DNA of 64,000 nt from Bradyrhizobium sp. sBnM-33 (GCF_032917945.1 NZ_CP136624.1:7192001-7256000), one strand, 5' to 3'; shown: positions 19,209-28,469, counted from the stretch's first letter. Notes: generated by a model from the letters alone, not told the origin. Numbers and translations are program-made.

Positions 19209-20099
19209 TCACCCCTTCTTCTCCTGCGCAGCGGCAGTTTGCTTGACGAGCGCGTCTTCAAACGCCTTCTCCAGCGTTGCAGCATAATCATTGAACTCGC
19301 CGGGACTGACAAACGGATTGGAACCGCCTTCGGCGAGCTTGGCGCGCTTTTCCGCCATCTTGTACATTTCCGGATGCGGCGCGAGCAGCACGTCCACCTT
19401 CATGTCCTTGGCCCGCGCGAACGTCTTCCGGTAATCGGTAACGATTCCGGAATAGGTGGGGTTGCTGACGAGGCGGTTCAGCGCCACCGTGCCGCTGCAA
19501 AAGATCAGGACCGAGCGCGCCGCATCGCCGTCCTTCACCGGGAATTCCCAGCTCGTGCAGCCCGGCGAATGGCCGGGCGTTTCGCGCGCGGTCAGCGTGA
19601 CATCGCCGAGCGTAACCTTGTCGCCTTCGCGCACCGTGCGGTCGACCTTCACGGGCGGGAACTTGAGCGCGTCGTCCTCCTGCGCGCCCGGATAGTAGCC
19701 GCCTTCGAGCAGCGGCTTGTCGGCTTCGCCGGCGACCATCTGGCCGCCGCTGGCCTGTTTCATCTCGGCGAGGCCGCCGGTGTGATCAATATGGGCATGG
19801 GTGTTGAGGAGGTATTTGATATCGGTGATCTTGAAGCCAAGCTTTTCGATGTTCGCTTTGATCTGCGAGGTCGATTCCGGCATCACTGTATCGACCAGGA
19901 TATGGCCTTGCGGCGATGTGATCAGATAGGAGGCGAGGCCATCGGTTCCGACGTAATAGACGTTGCCGATCATCTTGAACGGCTCGGTCGGCGTGTTCCA
20001 CTTTGCCCTGAGAGTTTCGAGCAGATCCTTGACGGTCTGGGCCTGCACTGTGCCGGCAAGCGACATCAGCGCGACAAGCGCGACGGCAATTTTCTTCAT
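19209..20099 (-). CDS. Subclass B3 metallo-beta-lactamase (BJP-1-like)
   Basis: A 296-residue secreted zinc hydrolase. A signal peptide ends near residue 20 (GTVQA|QT). Zinc ligands are H101-x-H103-x-D105-H106, H177 (TPGHSPG) and H242 (APHPE), the B3 pattern without the B1 cysteine. From memory it is close to BJP-1 of B. diazoefficiens, sharing KPLLEGGYYPG and FCSGTVALNRLV. B3 enzymes open penicillins, cephalosporins and carbapenems. ATG 20099 fits GAGGG at five bases better than GTG 20105. It is flanked by sugar genes and a family-C repeat, with no LysR ampR-like regulator. Confidence 0.9.
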   Translation of the reverse strand: MKKIAVALVALMSLAGTVQAQTVKDLLETLRAKWNTPTEPFKMIGNVYYVGTDGLASYLITSPQGHILVDTVMPESTSQIKANIEKLGFKITDIKYLLNTHAHIDHTGGLAEMKQASGGQMVAGEADKPLLEGGYYPGAQEDDALKFPPVKVDRTVREGDKVTLGDVTLTARETPGHSPGCTSWEFPVKDGDAARSVLIFCSGTVALNRLVSNPTYSGIVTDYRKTFARAKDMKVDVLLAPHPEMYKMAEKRAKLAEGGSNPFVSPGEFNDYAATLEKAFEDALVKQTAAAQEKKG

Positions 20100-20140
20100 C
20101 TCCACCCTCTACTTTTCTTGCGACTGCATGTCGACGCGAA

Positions 20141-20310
20141 CGTAGGGTGGGCAAAGCGACTTGTCTGCCGTAGCTCGGAGAGCGACGGCGGAAGCGTGCC
20201 CACCATTCTTGCGATGCGCGAGATGGTGGGCACGGCGCAAATGCGCCTTGCCCACCCTACGAAGCAGTCCATTGCTGATCGACAGATGGATTGCGTCGCT
20301 CGCAATGACG
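20141..20310. repeat. Composite palindromic repeat (family C plus half family A)
   Basis: CGTAGGGTGGGCAAAGCGAC (20141) and its complement ending CCCACCCTACG (20261) form a large inverted repeat with internal GTGCCCACCAT/ATGGTGGGCAC arms. It is followed by a single family-A arm (20286-20310, ending CTCGCAATGACG). A second family-C copy lies at 29886-30009. Confidence 0.85.
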
Positions 20311-20317
20311 TTAAGGC

Positions 20318-21748
20318 TTACGCCGCGTTGTAGCCGGCGACAGCCTTCACCTCGAGATATTCCTCGAGGCCGTACTTGCCCCACTCGCGGCCGTTGCCGG
20401 ACTGCTTGTAGCCGCCGAACGGCGCGGTGCGATCGTTCGGCACGCCCTGCAGATTGACGTTGCCGGCGCGGATCTGGCGCGCCACCCGGCGCGCGCTTTC
20501 GACCGTATCGCCCGTGACATAACCGGCGAGACCATAGGGTGTATCGTTGGCGATGCGCACCGCATCGGCTTCATCCTTGGCGCCGATGATGGTTAGCACC
20601 GGTCCGAAGATTTCCTCCCGCGCAATCGTCATCTCGTTGGTGACGTCGGCGAAGATGGTCGGGCGAACGTAGAAGCCCTTGTTGACGCCCTCGGGGAGAC
20701 CGGGACCGCCGGCAACCAGCGTGGCGCCTTCATCGATGCCCTTCTTGATCAGCGCCTGGATCTTGTCCCACTGGCCGCGGTTGACCACCGGGCCGATGGT
20801 GGTGCCCTCGGCGCGGGGATCGCCGGCCTTGGTCTTGTCGGCGACACCCTTGGCGATGGCGGCGACCTCCTTCATCTTCGACAGCGGCACGATCATACGC
20901 GACGGCGCGTTGCACGATTGTCCGGAGTTGTTGAACATGTGCATCACACCACCGGTGACGGCCTTGGTGAGGTCGGCGCCTTCGAGGATGACGTTCGGCG
21001 ACTTGCCACCCAATTCCTGGCTGACGCGCTTCACGGTCGGTGCGGCGCGTTTGGCGACGTCGACGCCGGCGCGGGTCGAGCCGGTGAACGAGATCATGTC
21101 GATGTCGGGATGCTCGGCCATCGCGGCGCCGACTTCGGGGCCAAGGCCGTTGAGCAGGTTGAACACGCCCTTCGGCACGCCCGCTTCATGCAGGATTTCG
21201 GCGAAGATCAGCGCCGAGGTCGGGGTGAATTCCGAGGGCTTCAGGATCATGGTGCAGCCGGCGGCGAGCGCGGGCGCGACTTTGCAGGCGATCTGGTTGA
21301 GCGGCCAGTTCCATGGCGTGATCATGCCGACGACGCCGAGCGGCTCGCGCACGACCACGGCCGAGGGGAGCGTCTCTTCGAAATGATAGTTCTTCAACAC
21401 TTCCAGCGTCGACATGATGTGGCCCAAGCCAGCACCGGCCTGCAGCTTTTCCGCCATCGGGAGCGGCGCGCCCATCTCGTCCGAGACAGCCGCGCCGATC
21501 TCCTTCATGCGGCCCTTGTAGATCGCGATGATCTTTTCCAGCAGCGCGACGCGCTCCTCGCGGCTGGTCTGCGAATAGGTCACGAAGGCGCGCTTGGCGG
21601 CGGCAACGGCCTTGTCGAGGTCGGCCTTGGAGCCGAGCGCAACTTCATACATCGCTTCTTCGGTCGCCGGATTGATGACCGGGGTGGATTTCTTGACGAC
21701 GGGATCAACCCAGGCGCCATCGATGTAGAACTGCATGCGATTGACCAT
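20318..21748 (-). CDS. NAD(P)-dependent aldehyde dehydrogenase
   Basis: A 476-residue aldehyde dehydrogenase. Catalytic C279 is in NSGQSCNAPSR, the general base E245 in SQELGGKSP, the cofactor loop FTGST at 221-225, and N148 in TPWNWPL. It oxidises an aldehyde to the acid. ATG 21748 has GAGG at seven bases; the longer frame to 21805 is not conserved-looking. In this neighbourhood it could be the 2-oxoglutarate semialdehyde step of oxidative uronate breakdown, but sequence alone does not set the substrate. Confidence 0.92.
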   Translation of the reverse strand: MVNRMQFYIDGAWVDPVVKKSTPVINPATEEAMYEVALGSKADLDKAVAAAKRAFVTYSQTSREERVALLEKIIAIYKGRMKEIGAAVSDEMGAPLPMAEKLQAGAGLGHIMSTLEVLKNYHFEETLPSAVVVREPLGVVGMITPWNWPLNQIACKVAPALAAGCTMILKPSEFTPTSALIFAEILHEAGVPKGVFNLLNGLGPEVGAAMAEHPDIDMISFTGSTRAGVDVAKRAAPTVKRVSQELGGKSPNVILEGADLTKAVTGGVMHMFNNSGQSCNAPSRMIVPLSKMKEVAAIAKGVADKTKAGDPRAEGTTIGPVVNRGQWDKIQALIKKGIDEGATLVAGGPGLPEGVNKGFYVRPTIFADVTNEMTIAREEIFGPVLTIIGAKDEADAVRIANDTPYGLAGYVTGDTVESARRVARQIRAGNVNLQGVPNDRTAPFGGYKQSGNGREWGKYGLEEYLEVKAVAGYNAA

Positions 21749-21937
21749 CGGAAACCTCTTTAATCTCGGAGCAATGGAGGAGGAACGGAAGCGTTCGGCA
21801 GGCATCCTTGCACGAAAGCCAGGGCAGTTGAACCCGCCATATGCGGGGTGCCGCGATGCGGCAGGCGCTGGATATAAGATGGGGGGCGTGGAAGGGGCAA
21901 GGCGCTCATGGTGGCATCTGCCGTGCCGTGCGGAGAG

Positions 21938-22114
21938 ACCCCCACCCCTGGCCTCCCCCGCAAGCGGGAGAGGGAGGGCTCGCTGCGAACAGCGAGTGAA
22001 AATTCAATGTAGCGTCTAGACGCAACTTCAATGTCTCACGCTGTTACGCAATCGTCGCCAAGCCCGCGCTGCGCCCCCTCTCCCGCTCTTGCGGGGGAAG
22101 GTCGGGGTGGGGGT
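21938..22114. repeat. Palindromic intergenic repeat (family D)
   Basis: Left arm with CCTCCCCCGCAAGCGGGAGA and right arm with TCTCCCGCTCTTGCGGGGGA, ending GGGTGGGGG. Related copies are at 32378-32515 and 34687-34804. It lies between the aldehyde dehydrogenase start and the E1 stop. Confidence 0.8.
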
Positions 22115-22145
22115 TGCGCCGCATCGGAAGTCTCGCATCAGTCTC

Positions 22146-24512
22146 TCACACCGCCATCTTCCGATGCCGCACCGGCGCGCCCACCGTGAGGCTTTCGGCA
22201 GCATCAATGATGGCGTTGGCGTCGATGCCGTAGTGGCGGTAGAGGTCGCCGATCGTGCCGGTCTGGCCGAACTGCTCGACGCCGAGCGCTTCAGCGCGGT
22301 GGCCGCGGACGCTGCCGAGCCAGCCGAGCGCGGCCGGATGGCCGTCAATGACGGTGACGAGGCCACAATCCCGCGACAGCGGCGCCAGCAATTTTTCGAT
22401 ATGGCTGAGGTGCTGCACGCCCCGGCGGTCGCGCCGCAAGTTCCGCGCGGCGGACCAACCCGCATGCAGCCGGTCCGCGGAGGTTACCGCCAGTAAACCG
22501 ACATCGCGGTGGCTTTCGCCGATGAAGCCAACCGCCTCGATCGCCTCCGGCGCGACCGCGCCGGTATTGACGATCACGAGATCGCAGTTTGGCCCCGGCT
22601 GGCGCATCCAATAGGCGCCCTCGGTAATATCGCTCTGCAGGGCAGGCGTCATGATGCGCTGCGGCTGGTCGACCGTGCGGGTCGACAGCCGCAGATAGAC
22701 CGAACCGCCCTCGCCGTCTTCACGCTGCATGTGGCGGAAGCCCCACCCCATGATCACGGCAAGTTCATCGACGAACGCCGGTTCGAACGAGGCCAGCCCG
22801 TCCTGCGCCATGCCAATCAAAGGTGTCGCGATCGACTGATGCGCGCCGCCTTCCGGCGCCAGCGTGATGCCGGATGGCGTCGCCACCACCATGAAGCGCG
22901 CGTCCTGATAACAGGCATAGTTCAGCGCATCGAGGCCGCGCTCGATGAAAGGATCGTACAGCGTGCCGACCGGCAGCAGCCGCTCGCCGTTGATCTGATG
23001 CGACAGCCCGAGCGCCGAGAGCATGATGAACAGATTCATCTCGGCGATACCGAGTTCGATGTGCTGTCCCTTCGGCGAGAATTCCCAGGTATAGGCAGAC
23101 GGGATCTTCTCCTGCCGGAACAGGTCGTGGTTTTCCGCTTTGGCGAACAGCCCGCGGCGGTTGACCCAAGCGCCGAGATTGGTCGAGACGGTGACGTCAG
23201 GCGATGCGGTAACGATCCGCGCGGCCAGTTCGCTATCGCCTCGCGCGAGTTCATTGAGCACCAGCCCAAAGCCCTGCTGCGTCGACATCTGCACCGCCGG
23301 CTTGAAGGTAAGCCGCTCGGGCACTTCGATCACCGGCGCGGTCAGCCGGCGGCGGCCTTCCTGGTTGAAGGGCGCTGCCGCCAAAAAAGCTTCGAGCTCG
23401 GCCGGCGGCTGCGACAGCCCTTCGAACTTGTCCCATTCATGGCCGGATCGGATGTTCTGCGCGGCGCGCCACTTCTCCATCTGCGCGACCGTCATCAGCC
23501 CCGCGTGGTTGTCCTTGTGGCCCTGCATTGGCAGGCCGACGCCTTTGATGGTGTAGGCGATAAAGCAGACGGGCCGATCGTGATCGATCGATTCAAATGC
23601 CTCGATCATGCTGGCCATGTCGTGGCCGCCGAGATTGGACATCAGCGCCAGCAACTCGTCGTCGCTGCGGCGGTCGATCAGTTGCGAGACCTGCCCCTGA
23701 TCGCCGATGTCGTCCTGCAGATGTCTTCGGAACGCCGCGCCGCCCTGGAAGCACAGCGCCGCATACATCTGGTTCGGGCAATTGTCGATCCAGCGCCGCA
23801 AGGCTTCCCCGCCGGGCTCGGCGAACGCCGCCTGCATCAGGCGGCCGTATTTCACGATCACGACTTCCCAGCCGAAATTGCGAAACATCGTCTCGAACTT
23901 CGCCCACAGCCCTTCGCGGACGACCGCATCGAGGCTCTGGCGGTTGTAATCGACCACCCACCAGGTGTTCCGCAGCGCATGCTTCCAGCCCTCGAGCAGT
24001 GCCTCAAAAATGTTGCCTTCGTCCATCTCGGCGTCGCCGACGAGCGCAATCATGCGACCCTCGGGCCGATCCTTCATCCAGCCATGCGCGGTGACGTAAT
24101 CCTGCACCAGCGACGAGAACAGCGTTTGCGCGACGCCGAGGCCGACCGAGCCGGTCGAGAAATCGACGTCGTCGGCATCCTTGGTGCGCGACGGATAGGA
24201 TTGCGCGCCCTTGTAGCCGCGAAAATTTTCAAGCTTCTCGCGGGTCTGCTGGCCGAACAGATACTGGATGGCGTGGAACACCGGGCTTGCATGCGGCTTC
24301 ACCGCGACGCGGTCCTGCGGACGCAGCACCGAGAAGTACAGGGCCGACATGATGTTGGCGAGCGAGGCGGATGATGCCTGATGGCCGCCGACCTTTAAGC
24401 CATCGACGTTGGGCCTGACGTGATTGGCGTGATGGATGGTCCATGACGACAACCACAACACCTTGCGCGCCAGCGCGGTTAGCATTTCCAGGCGTGCGGG
24501 CTCGATCGGCAT
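22146..24512 (-). CDS. Thiamine-diphosphate 2-oxo acid dehydrogenase E1 (AceE-like, single chain)
   Basis: A 788-residue protein resembling homodimeric pyruvate dehydrogenase E1 and transketolase. The ThDP/Mg motif GDAEMDEGN is at 159-167, the transketolase-type substrate histidine in VGGHQASSAS at 41-50, and a pyrimidine-binding domain contains IELGIAEMNLF. It is about 100 residues shorter than AceE. ATG 24512 has GGAG seven bases upstream; the open frame to 24650 overlaps the regulatory dyad. No E2 or E3 gene is adjacent. The divergent Lrp gene resembles the Pseudomonas mdeR-mdeB pair (2-oxobutyrate dehydrogenase E1), which is a hint only. Confidence 0.85.
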   Translation of the reverse strand: MPIEPARLEMLTALARKVLWLSSWTIHHANHVRPNVDGLKVGGHQASSASLANIMSALYFSVLRPQDRVAVKPHASPVFHAIQYLFGQQTREKLENFRGYKGAQSYPSRTKDADDVDFSTGSVGLGVAQTLFSSLVQDYVTAHGWMKDRPEGRMIALVGDAEMDEGNIFEALLEGWKHALRNTWWVVDYNRQSLDAVVREGLWAKFETMFRNFGWEVVIVKYGRLMQAAFAEPGGEALRRWIDNCPNQMYAALCFQGGAAFRRHLQDDIGDQGQVSQLIDRRSDDELLALMSNLGGHDMASMIEAFESIDHDRPVCFIAYTIKGVGLPMQGHKDNHAGLMTVAQMEKWRAAQNIRSGHEWDKFEGLSQPPAELEAFLAAAPFNQEGRRRLTAPVIEVPERLTFKPAVQMSTQQGFGLVLNELARGDSELAARIVTASPDVTVSTNLGAWVNRRGLFAKAENHDLFRQEKIPSAYTWEFSPKGQHIELGIAEMNLFIMLSALGLSHQINGERLLPVGTLYDPFIERGLDALNYACYQDARFMVVATPSGITLAPEGGAHQSIATPLIGMAQDGLASFEPAFVDELAVIMGWGFRHMQREDGEGGSVYLRLSTRTVDQPQRIMTPALQSDITEGAYWMRQPGPNCDLVIVNTGAVAPEAIEAVGFIGESHRDVGLLAVTSADRLHAGWSAARNLRRDRRGVQHLSHIEKLLAPLSRDCGLVTVIDGHPAALGWLGSVRGHRAEALGVEQFGQTGTIGDLYRHYGIDANAIIDAAESLTVGAPVRHRKMAV

Positions 24513-24603
24513 GGCCATGCTCCGGAGGCGTTCAGTATGCGCCGATTTTAGCGGGCGGTGGGCTACCAAAATTCTCAATTTCCTGCGACATACCGCCCGA
24601 TAT

Positions 24604-24618
24604 TGGGATAATTTCCCA
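24604..24618. promoter_or_regulatory. Perfect dyad between E1 and Lrp genes (candidate Lrp operator)
   Basis: TGGGATAATTTCCCA is a 15-base perfect inverted repeat (TGGGA-N5-TCCCA) with an AT-rich centre, typical of Lrp/AsnC half-site spacing. It lies 31 bases before the Lrp ATG. A further TTGTCCCA half-site overlaps the ATG region at 24643-24650. Its location suits control of both divergent genes. Confidence 0.6.
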
Positions 24619-24649
24619 TGAGTAGCCTCCAAACCCCGAGTTTGTCCCA

Positions 24650-25111
24650 ATGATCTCCCTCGACGCCATCGATCGCAAAATCCTCAGCCTATTGCAATCC
24701 GACAGCCGCATGACCATGCAGGAGCTCGCCGACAGGGTCGGCCTGTCCGTGTCGCCCTGCCATCGCCGCGTCAAGCTTCTGGAAGAACGCGGCGTCATCA
24801 CCCGCTACATCGCAACCGTCGACCAGAAATCGCTCGGGCTCCATGTCAGCGTCTTTATCTCGATCAAGTTGGCACGGCAGAAGGAGGAAGACCTCAACCG
24901 CTTTGCCAAAGCGATCTCGAAATGGGACGAGGTGCTGGAGTGCTATCTGATGACCGGTAATCGCGATTACCTGTTGCGCGTGGTCGCCGCCGACCTCTCC
25001 TCCTATGAAGCGTTCCTGAAGAACAAGCTGACGCGGCTCGACGGCATCGCGTCCATTGAGTCGAGCTTTGCGCTGAGCCAGGTGAAGTACTCGATCGCGC
25101 TGCCGGTGTGA
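24650..25111 (+). CDS. Lrp/AsnC family transcriptional regulator
   Basis: A 153-residue regulator. The helix-turn-helix is in residues 5-55 (QELADRVGLSVSPCHRRVKLLEERG) and the RAM ligand domain follows (KWDEVLECYLMTGNRDYLLRVV). Such proteins bind amino acids as octamers. It is divergent from the E1 gene with a 137-base gap holding a perfect dyad, so it likely controls the E1 gene and itself in response to an amino acid whose keto acid feeds E1. Confidence 0.93.
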   Translation: MISLDAIDRKILSLLQSDSRMTMQELADRVGLSVSPCHRRVKLLEERGVITRYIATVDQKSLGLHVSVFISIKLARQKEEDLNRFAKAISKWDEVLECYLMTGNRDYLLRVVAADLSSYEAFLKNKLTRLDGIASIESSFALSQVKYSIALPV

Positions 25112-25128
25112 TTGCGCGGCTCTCTCCC

Positions 25129-25212
25129 CGTCATTGCGAGGAGCGTCAGCGACGAAGCAATCCAGACTGTTGGCGTGGACGGATGGATTGCTTCGCTTCG
25201 CTCGCAATGACG
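25129..25212. repeat. Palindromic intergenic repeat (family A)
   Basis: CGTCATTGCGAGGAGCGTCA and the complementary arm ending CGCTCGCAATGACG. It lies 18 bases after the Lrp stop and is the first of three repeats stacked in a 770-base gene-free stretch. Confidence 0.88.
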
Positions 25213-25235
25213 TGGAGATAGCAACGCATACTCGA

Positions 25236-25337
25236 CCGTCATCCCCGCGAAGGCGGGGATCCAGTACGCTGCGGCCTATAGGTTCAATCACTGCTGTCTC
25301 TGGAATACTGGATCCCCGCCTTCGCGGGGGATGACGA
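25236..25337. repeat. Palindromic intergenic repeat (family B)
   Basis: CCGTCATCCCCGCGAAGGCG...GATCCAGTA and TACTGGATCCCCGCCTTCGC...GATGACG arms enclose ~40 bases. It follows directly on the family-A element. Confidence 0.87.
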
Positions 25338-25394
25338 CTGAACATATGGCGGTATTCTCGCGACGCTGATCGCCCGAGGTTTGCAACTTCGTTT

Positions 25395-25770
25395 CCCGCC
25401 CTCTCTCAAACAGAGGGCGCTGGGAAGACCGGGTGCTGGCTGCACCCGCGGTCTCGCGTGCGATTTGCGCAAACAAAAGTGCACACGAGCATACAGGTAC
25501 AGCGGGAGCATCCCGGCCTTCCCTGCGCAATGGCTTTACGGCTTACTTCGTGCTCTTCCCGGTGAACGGCTTTCTTGCCACCGTCGCCCCCGAGAAGCTT
25601 CGCTTCTCTCGGACTTAAAGCGAGCACCGCGGCGCCAGAACCACACGACTTCGCCGTACGCGTCGGGCGCGCACGTCTAGCGCACCTCTCGCGTCCACCG
25701 CATCTCACCGCACGTTCGTGACGATCGCGAGCCGCCCCTCCATCGGGTGAGACGGGCAGAGTTATGCGGC
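25395..25770. repeat. Dispersed non-coding element common in Bradyrhizobium (by recollection)
   Basis: A ~375-base gene-free segment opens with CCGCCCTCTCTCAAACAGAG and includes CCTTCCCTGCGCAATGGCTT, TTCGTGCTCTTCCC and ACGTTCGTGACGATCGCGAG. I recall near-identical blocks scattered in many Bradyrhizobium genomes. Small ORFs inside have no recognisable similarity and run in conflicting frames. No transposase is present. Its nature (non-autonomous element, decayed RNA-coding repeat) is unknown. Confidence 0.5.
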
Positions 25771-25879
25771 TGATTTGCCTCTCGCGTGAAGCGGAATATT
25801 TTTGATTCCTGGTCTTGACACGATTTCGGAAAATCAGAAGTGATTTGCCTGTCGCGCCTGCCGACCTTGCAATCGCTGG

Positions 25880-26824
25880 ATGTTCGATGCAGCATCCGAA
25901 AGGGCGGTGTATCAGACGCGGTATATCGAATTGGAACGGTTGGACGATCTCGAAGCCTTCCTGGCGGTCATCGAGAAGGGCAGCCAGGCGGCGGCCTCGC
26001 GTCATCTTCGGCGCCCGTTGCAATCCCTCAACCGGTCGCTGATGGCGCTGGAAGGCGCGCTCGGCGTCGAACTCGTGAAACGGACCACGCGGCGTTCGGA
26101 GCCAACTGAGGCCGGGCGGGTGTTCTACGAACGCATCAAGCCGGCGGTTGCAGAAATCATCGAGGCACGGGCCGAGGCAGCCAATCTGCGCGGCGAAATT
26201 CTCGGGCCGTTGAAACTCGGTGCGCCGGTCCTGTTTGCATCGTCCTACGTGGCGCCGATCGTCAGCCGTTTTCTAAAACTCTATCCCAACCTGGATGTCG
26301 AGCTTCGCGCCTCCGACGAGCAGGTTGATCTCGTTGCGGAGGGCCTCGATATTGCCGTGCGGATCGGCGAGTCCGCCGATGAATCCCTGATCGCGCGCCG
26401 ATTGCATACGCTGCGCGTGGTCGTCGTTGGCGCGCCGTCTTATTTCGCCGAACATGGCCAGCCGCAGCGTCCAGGCGATCTCGAGCAGCACGCCTGCATC
26501 TTGCGGGCTGGCGCCGAGGTGATCGACAAATGGCCGTTTCGGATCGACGGCCGGCTGCAGTCGATCAGGGTGCACGGCCGCTTTCGTTCTAACAGCGCCG
26601 CTTCGATCCGCGCCGCCGCGCGCGAAGGCACAGGCCTCGCCCGGCTGCCGCTATGGCAGATCGGCGATCTCGTCGCGCAGGGTGCGCTCACGATCGTTCT
26701 GCCGGAATTTGAAGCCGAGGGAATGCAGATCCAACTGGTCTGGCCGCCGACACGGGCGCCGCTGGAACGCGTCCGGCGATTCTCGGATTTTCTGGCGAGC
26801 AGCCTGAAGGCCGATCTACTCTAG
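25880..26824 (+). CDS. LysR family transcriptional regulator
   Basis: A 314-residue regulator. The N-terminal winged helix-turn-helix begins at LERLDDLEAFLAVIEKGSQ and ends near GVELVKRTTRRSEPTEAG; a periplasmic-binding-like effector domain follows from ~95. The ATG at 25880 leaves ~20 residues before the HTH, so a TTG start near 25931-25940 is possible. The ALEGALGVELVKRTTR segment is typical of the CrgA-like subgroup. It converges on the damaged FAD-oxidase gene. Confidence 0.9.
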   Translation: MFDAASERAVYQTRYIELERLDDLEAFLAVIEKGSQAAASRHLRRPLQSLNRSLMALEGALGVELVKRTTRRSEPTEAGRVFYERIKPAVAEIIEARAEAANLRGEILGPLKLGAPVLFASSYVAPIVSRFLKLYPNLDVELRASDEQVDLVAEGLDIAVRIGESADESLIARRLHTLRVVVVGAPSYFAEHGQPQRPGDLEQHACILRAGAEVIDKWPFRIDGRLQSIRVHGRFRSNSAASIRAAAREGTGLARLPLWQIGDLVAQGALTIVLPEFEAEGMQIQLVWPPTRAPLERVRRFSDFLASSLKADLL

Positions 26825-26843
26825 CTTCTAAAATATCCGCGCA

Positions 26844-28284
26844 TCAGAATATGTTGTAGCCGGGCGCCAGCAGATGTCCGGGATCATGGCGCCGCTTGGC
26901 TTCGCGAAACTGCAGCCAGCTTGGTCCGAAGTGAACCTCCCAATCGCCAGGCGACATGGCAAAGGCACTGACCGGATATTGAACGCCGCCGGCTTCTCGA
27001 ATGCGATCGTAGAGCCTGCGATTGTCGGCGACCATCCGCTCCGCCGCCGCTGCATCGTTCGATGCAGGGATGCGAATGAGATTGAAGACGAAGACCATGT
27101 CTTCCTTCGGCAGGCGAACCAGCGGCGTATGAAATGCGCTCGTGAGCAGAGGGTAAAGAGTTATCCGCCCGAACGGACCAACAGCATCGCCCTTCAGACC
27201 AGCCAGAATGTCGCCGGCGACCCGTTCGGCGTTGCTGCCGCGCAGGAACGTCAAAAGCCAAGGTTGCGGGTTGGACCATTGGCCTTTGGAGCGGAGCAGA
27301 TTTTCGAACTTCCCAAACGCAAAGGCGTCCTCGCGATAGGTCAGGTCGGCGATCACGGCGGCGCCGCGATCATCCGACAATCCGGAAAGCACCGCCTTGT
27401 CATCGGGATCCGAACCGCTGTCATAAGATATTGCGCCGTCGAGCTGGTACCGCCAACCGCCGCTGCCACCTGGAAGAATGGTCCCCCTGCAACTGGTCGA
27501 AGCGCCCTTCCGTCAGCACGCGCCGCTGGTCCGCCGTCAGCGATGGCAAATCGCGGTAGAAGAGCTGAAAGCGCCTGATGCGCTCGGGCGCGCGCACCAG
27601 GCGCAGCGTTGCCCGGGTAACGATGCCACATTGGCCGAGACCGGCGCGGACGCTGTCGAAGAGATCCGGATCCGCAGTTGCCGAGCAGCTCAACTCGTTT
27701 CCGTCACCCGTCACTACGTCCAGCGCGATGACGTTGTCGGTTTGCATGCCATGCCGGGATGACGTCGCTCCGATGCCGCCCACCGCGATCGTTCCTCCGA
27801 CCGAGAGGCTGAGATAGTTGGTCAGTACCGGCGGCGTGAGTCCTTGCGCCAAGGTCGCGTCGAGCAGATCGCGCCACACTGCCCCGGCGTCGACCACGAC
27901 GTGATCGTGCTTGATATCGCGGATCGCGTTTATCGCGCTCGTGTCGACCACGATGCCGTCCTCGACTAGGGAGCGGCCATAGATCGAATGGCCCTGCCCG
28001 CGCGCCGCTACTTTGACATCAGCGCCTCTGGCCCAGCGCATCAGGCGCGCGATGTCGGTGCTCGATGCGGGCCTGAGCACGCCGCGCGGTTGCTTCTGAA
28101 TGAGGCGGCCAAAATCATGGGCTGCGGCGGCGCGAACTTCCGGCTCAAGGCGTACATCGGCAGGCAGAGGCGGACCGTCTGACGACACCGGCTGCGCCGA
28201 TGCCGTCAACCCGCTGGTGCGCGAAGCGAGCGCGGCGGTGACGCCGAGGCCCGCGCCCAGGAACATACGTCTGTCCGATGGCAT
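26844..28284 (-). pseudogene. Cytokinin-dehydrogenase-like FAD oxidoreductase, frameshifted
   Basis: Two reading frames together give one FAD-linked oxidase of about 479 residues. Part one (28284 to ~27488) has a Tat-like leader DRRMFLGAG, AHDFG, and GQGHS at 96-100 (H99 is the expected covalent-FAD histidine). Part two (~27487 to 26844) has GGWRYQLDGA and a C-terminal HFGPSWLQFREAKRRHDP like the cytokinin-binding domain. The frame changes at a run of five C on the plus strand (27483-27487); removing one base restores an uninterrupted protein. The start has GGAGG at five to six bases. This is either a recent null allele or a homopolymer sequencing error. Confidence 0.75.
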
Positions 28285-28469
28285 GAAGCCCTCCTTGTCC
28301 AGAGGAGGTGATGCTCGCCCGCAAAGCTGCGGCCTCATCCGGCATGAGACAATAACTGCCACGCCGGATGGACATTCCCGCAAACCGGGAGGATCCCGGC
28401 AGCGGTAGCCCTTCGTGCTGCGTCGGCCTGAAGGCTGACAATCCATGGAACCGCCGCCGCGATCTCTTG

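Noticed and set aside
22509..24374. 621-codon plus-strand ORF opposite the E1 gene
   Set aside because: It is wholly antisense to a gene with clear family motifs, is histidine/arginine-rich without domain features, and is the kind of long shadow frame expected at this GC content.
25395..26023. 205-codon minus-strand ORF across the dispersed repeat
   Set aside because: It crosses the repeat and the 5' part of the LysR gene in antisense; no coding features.
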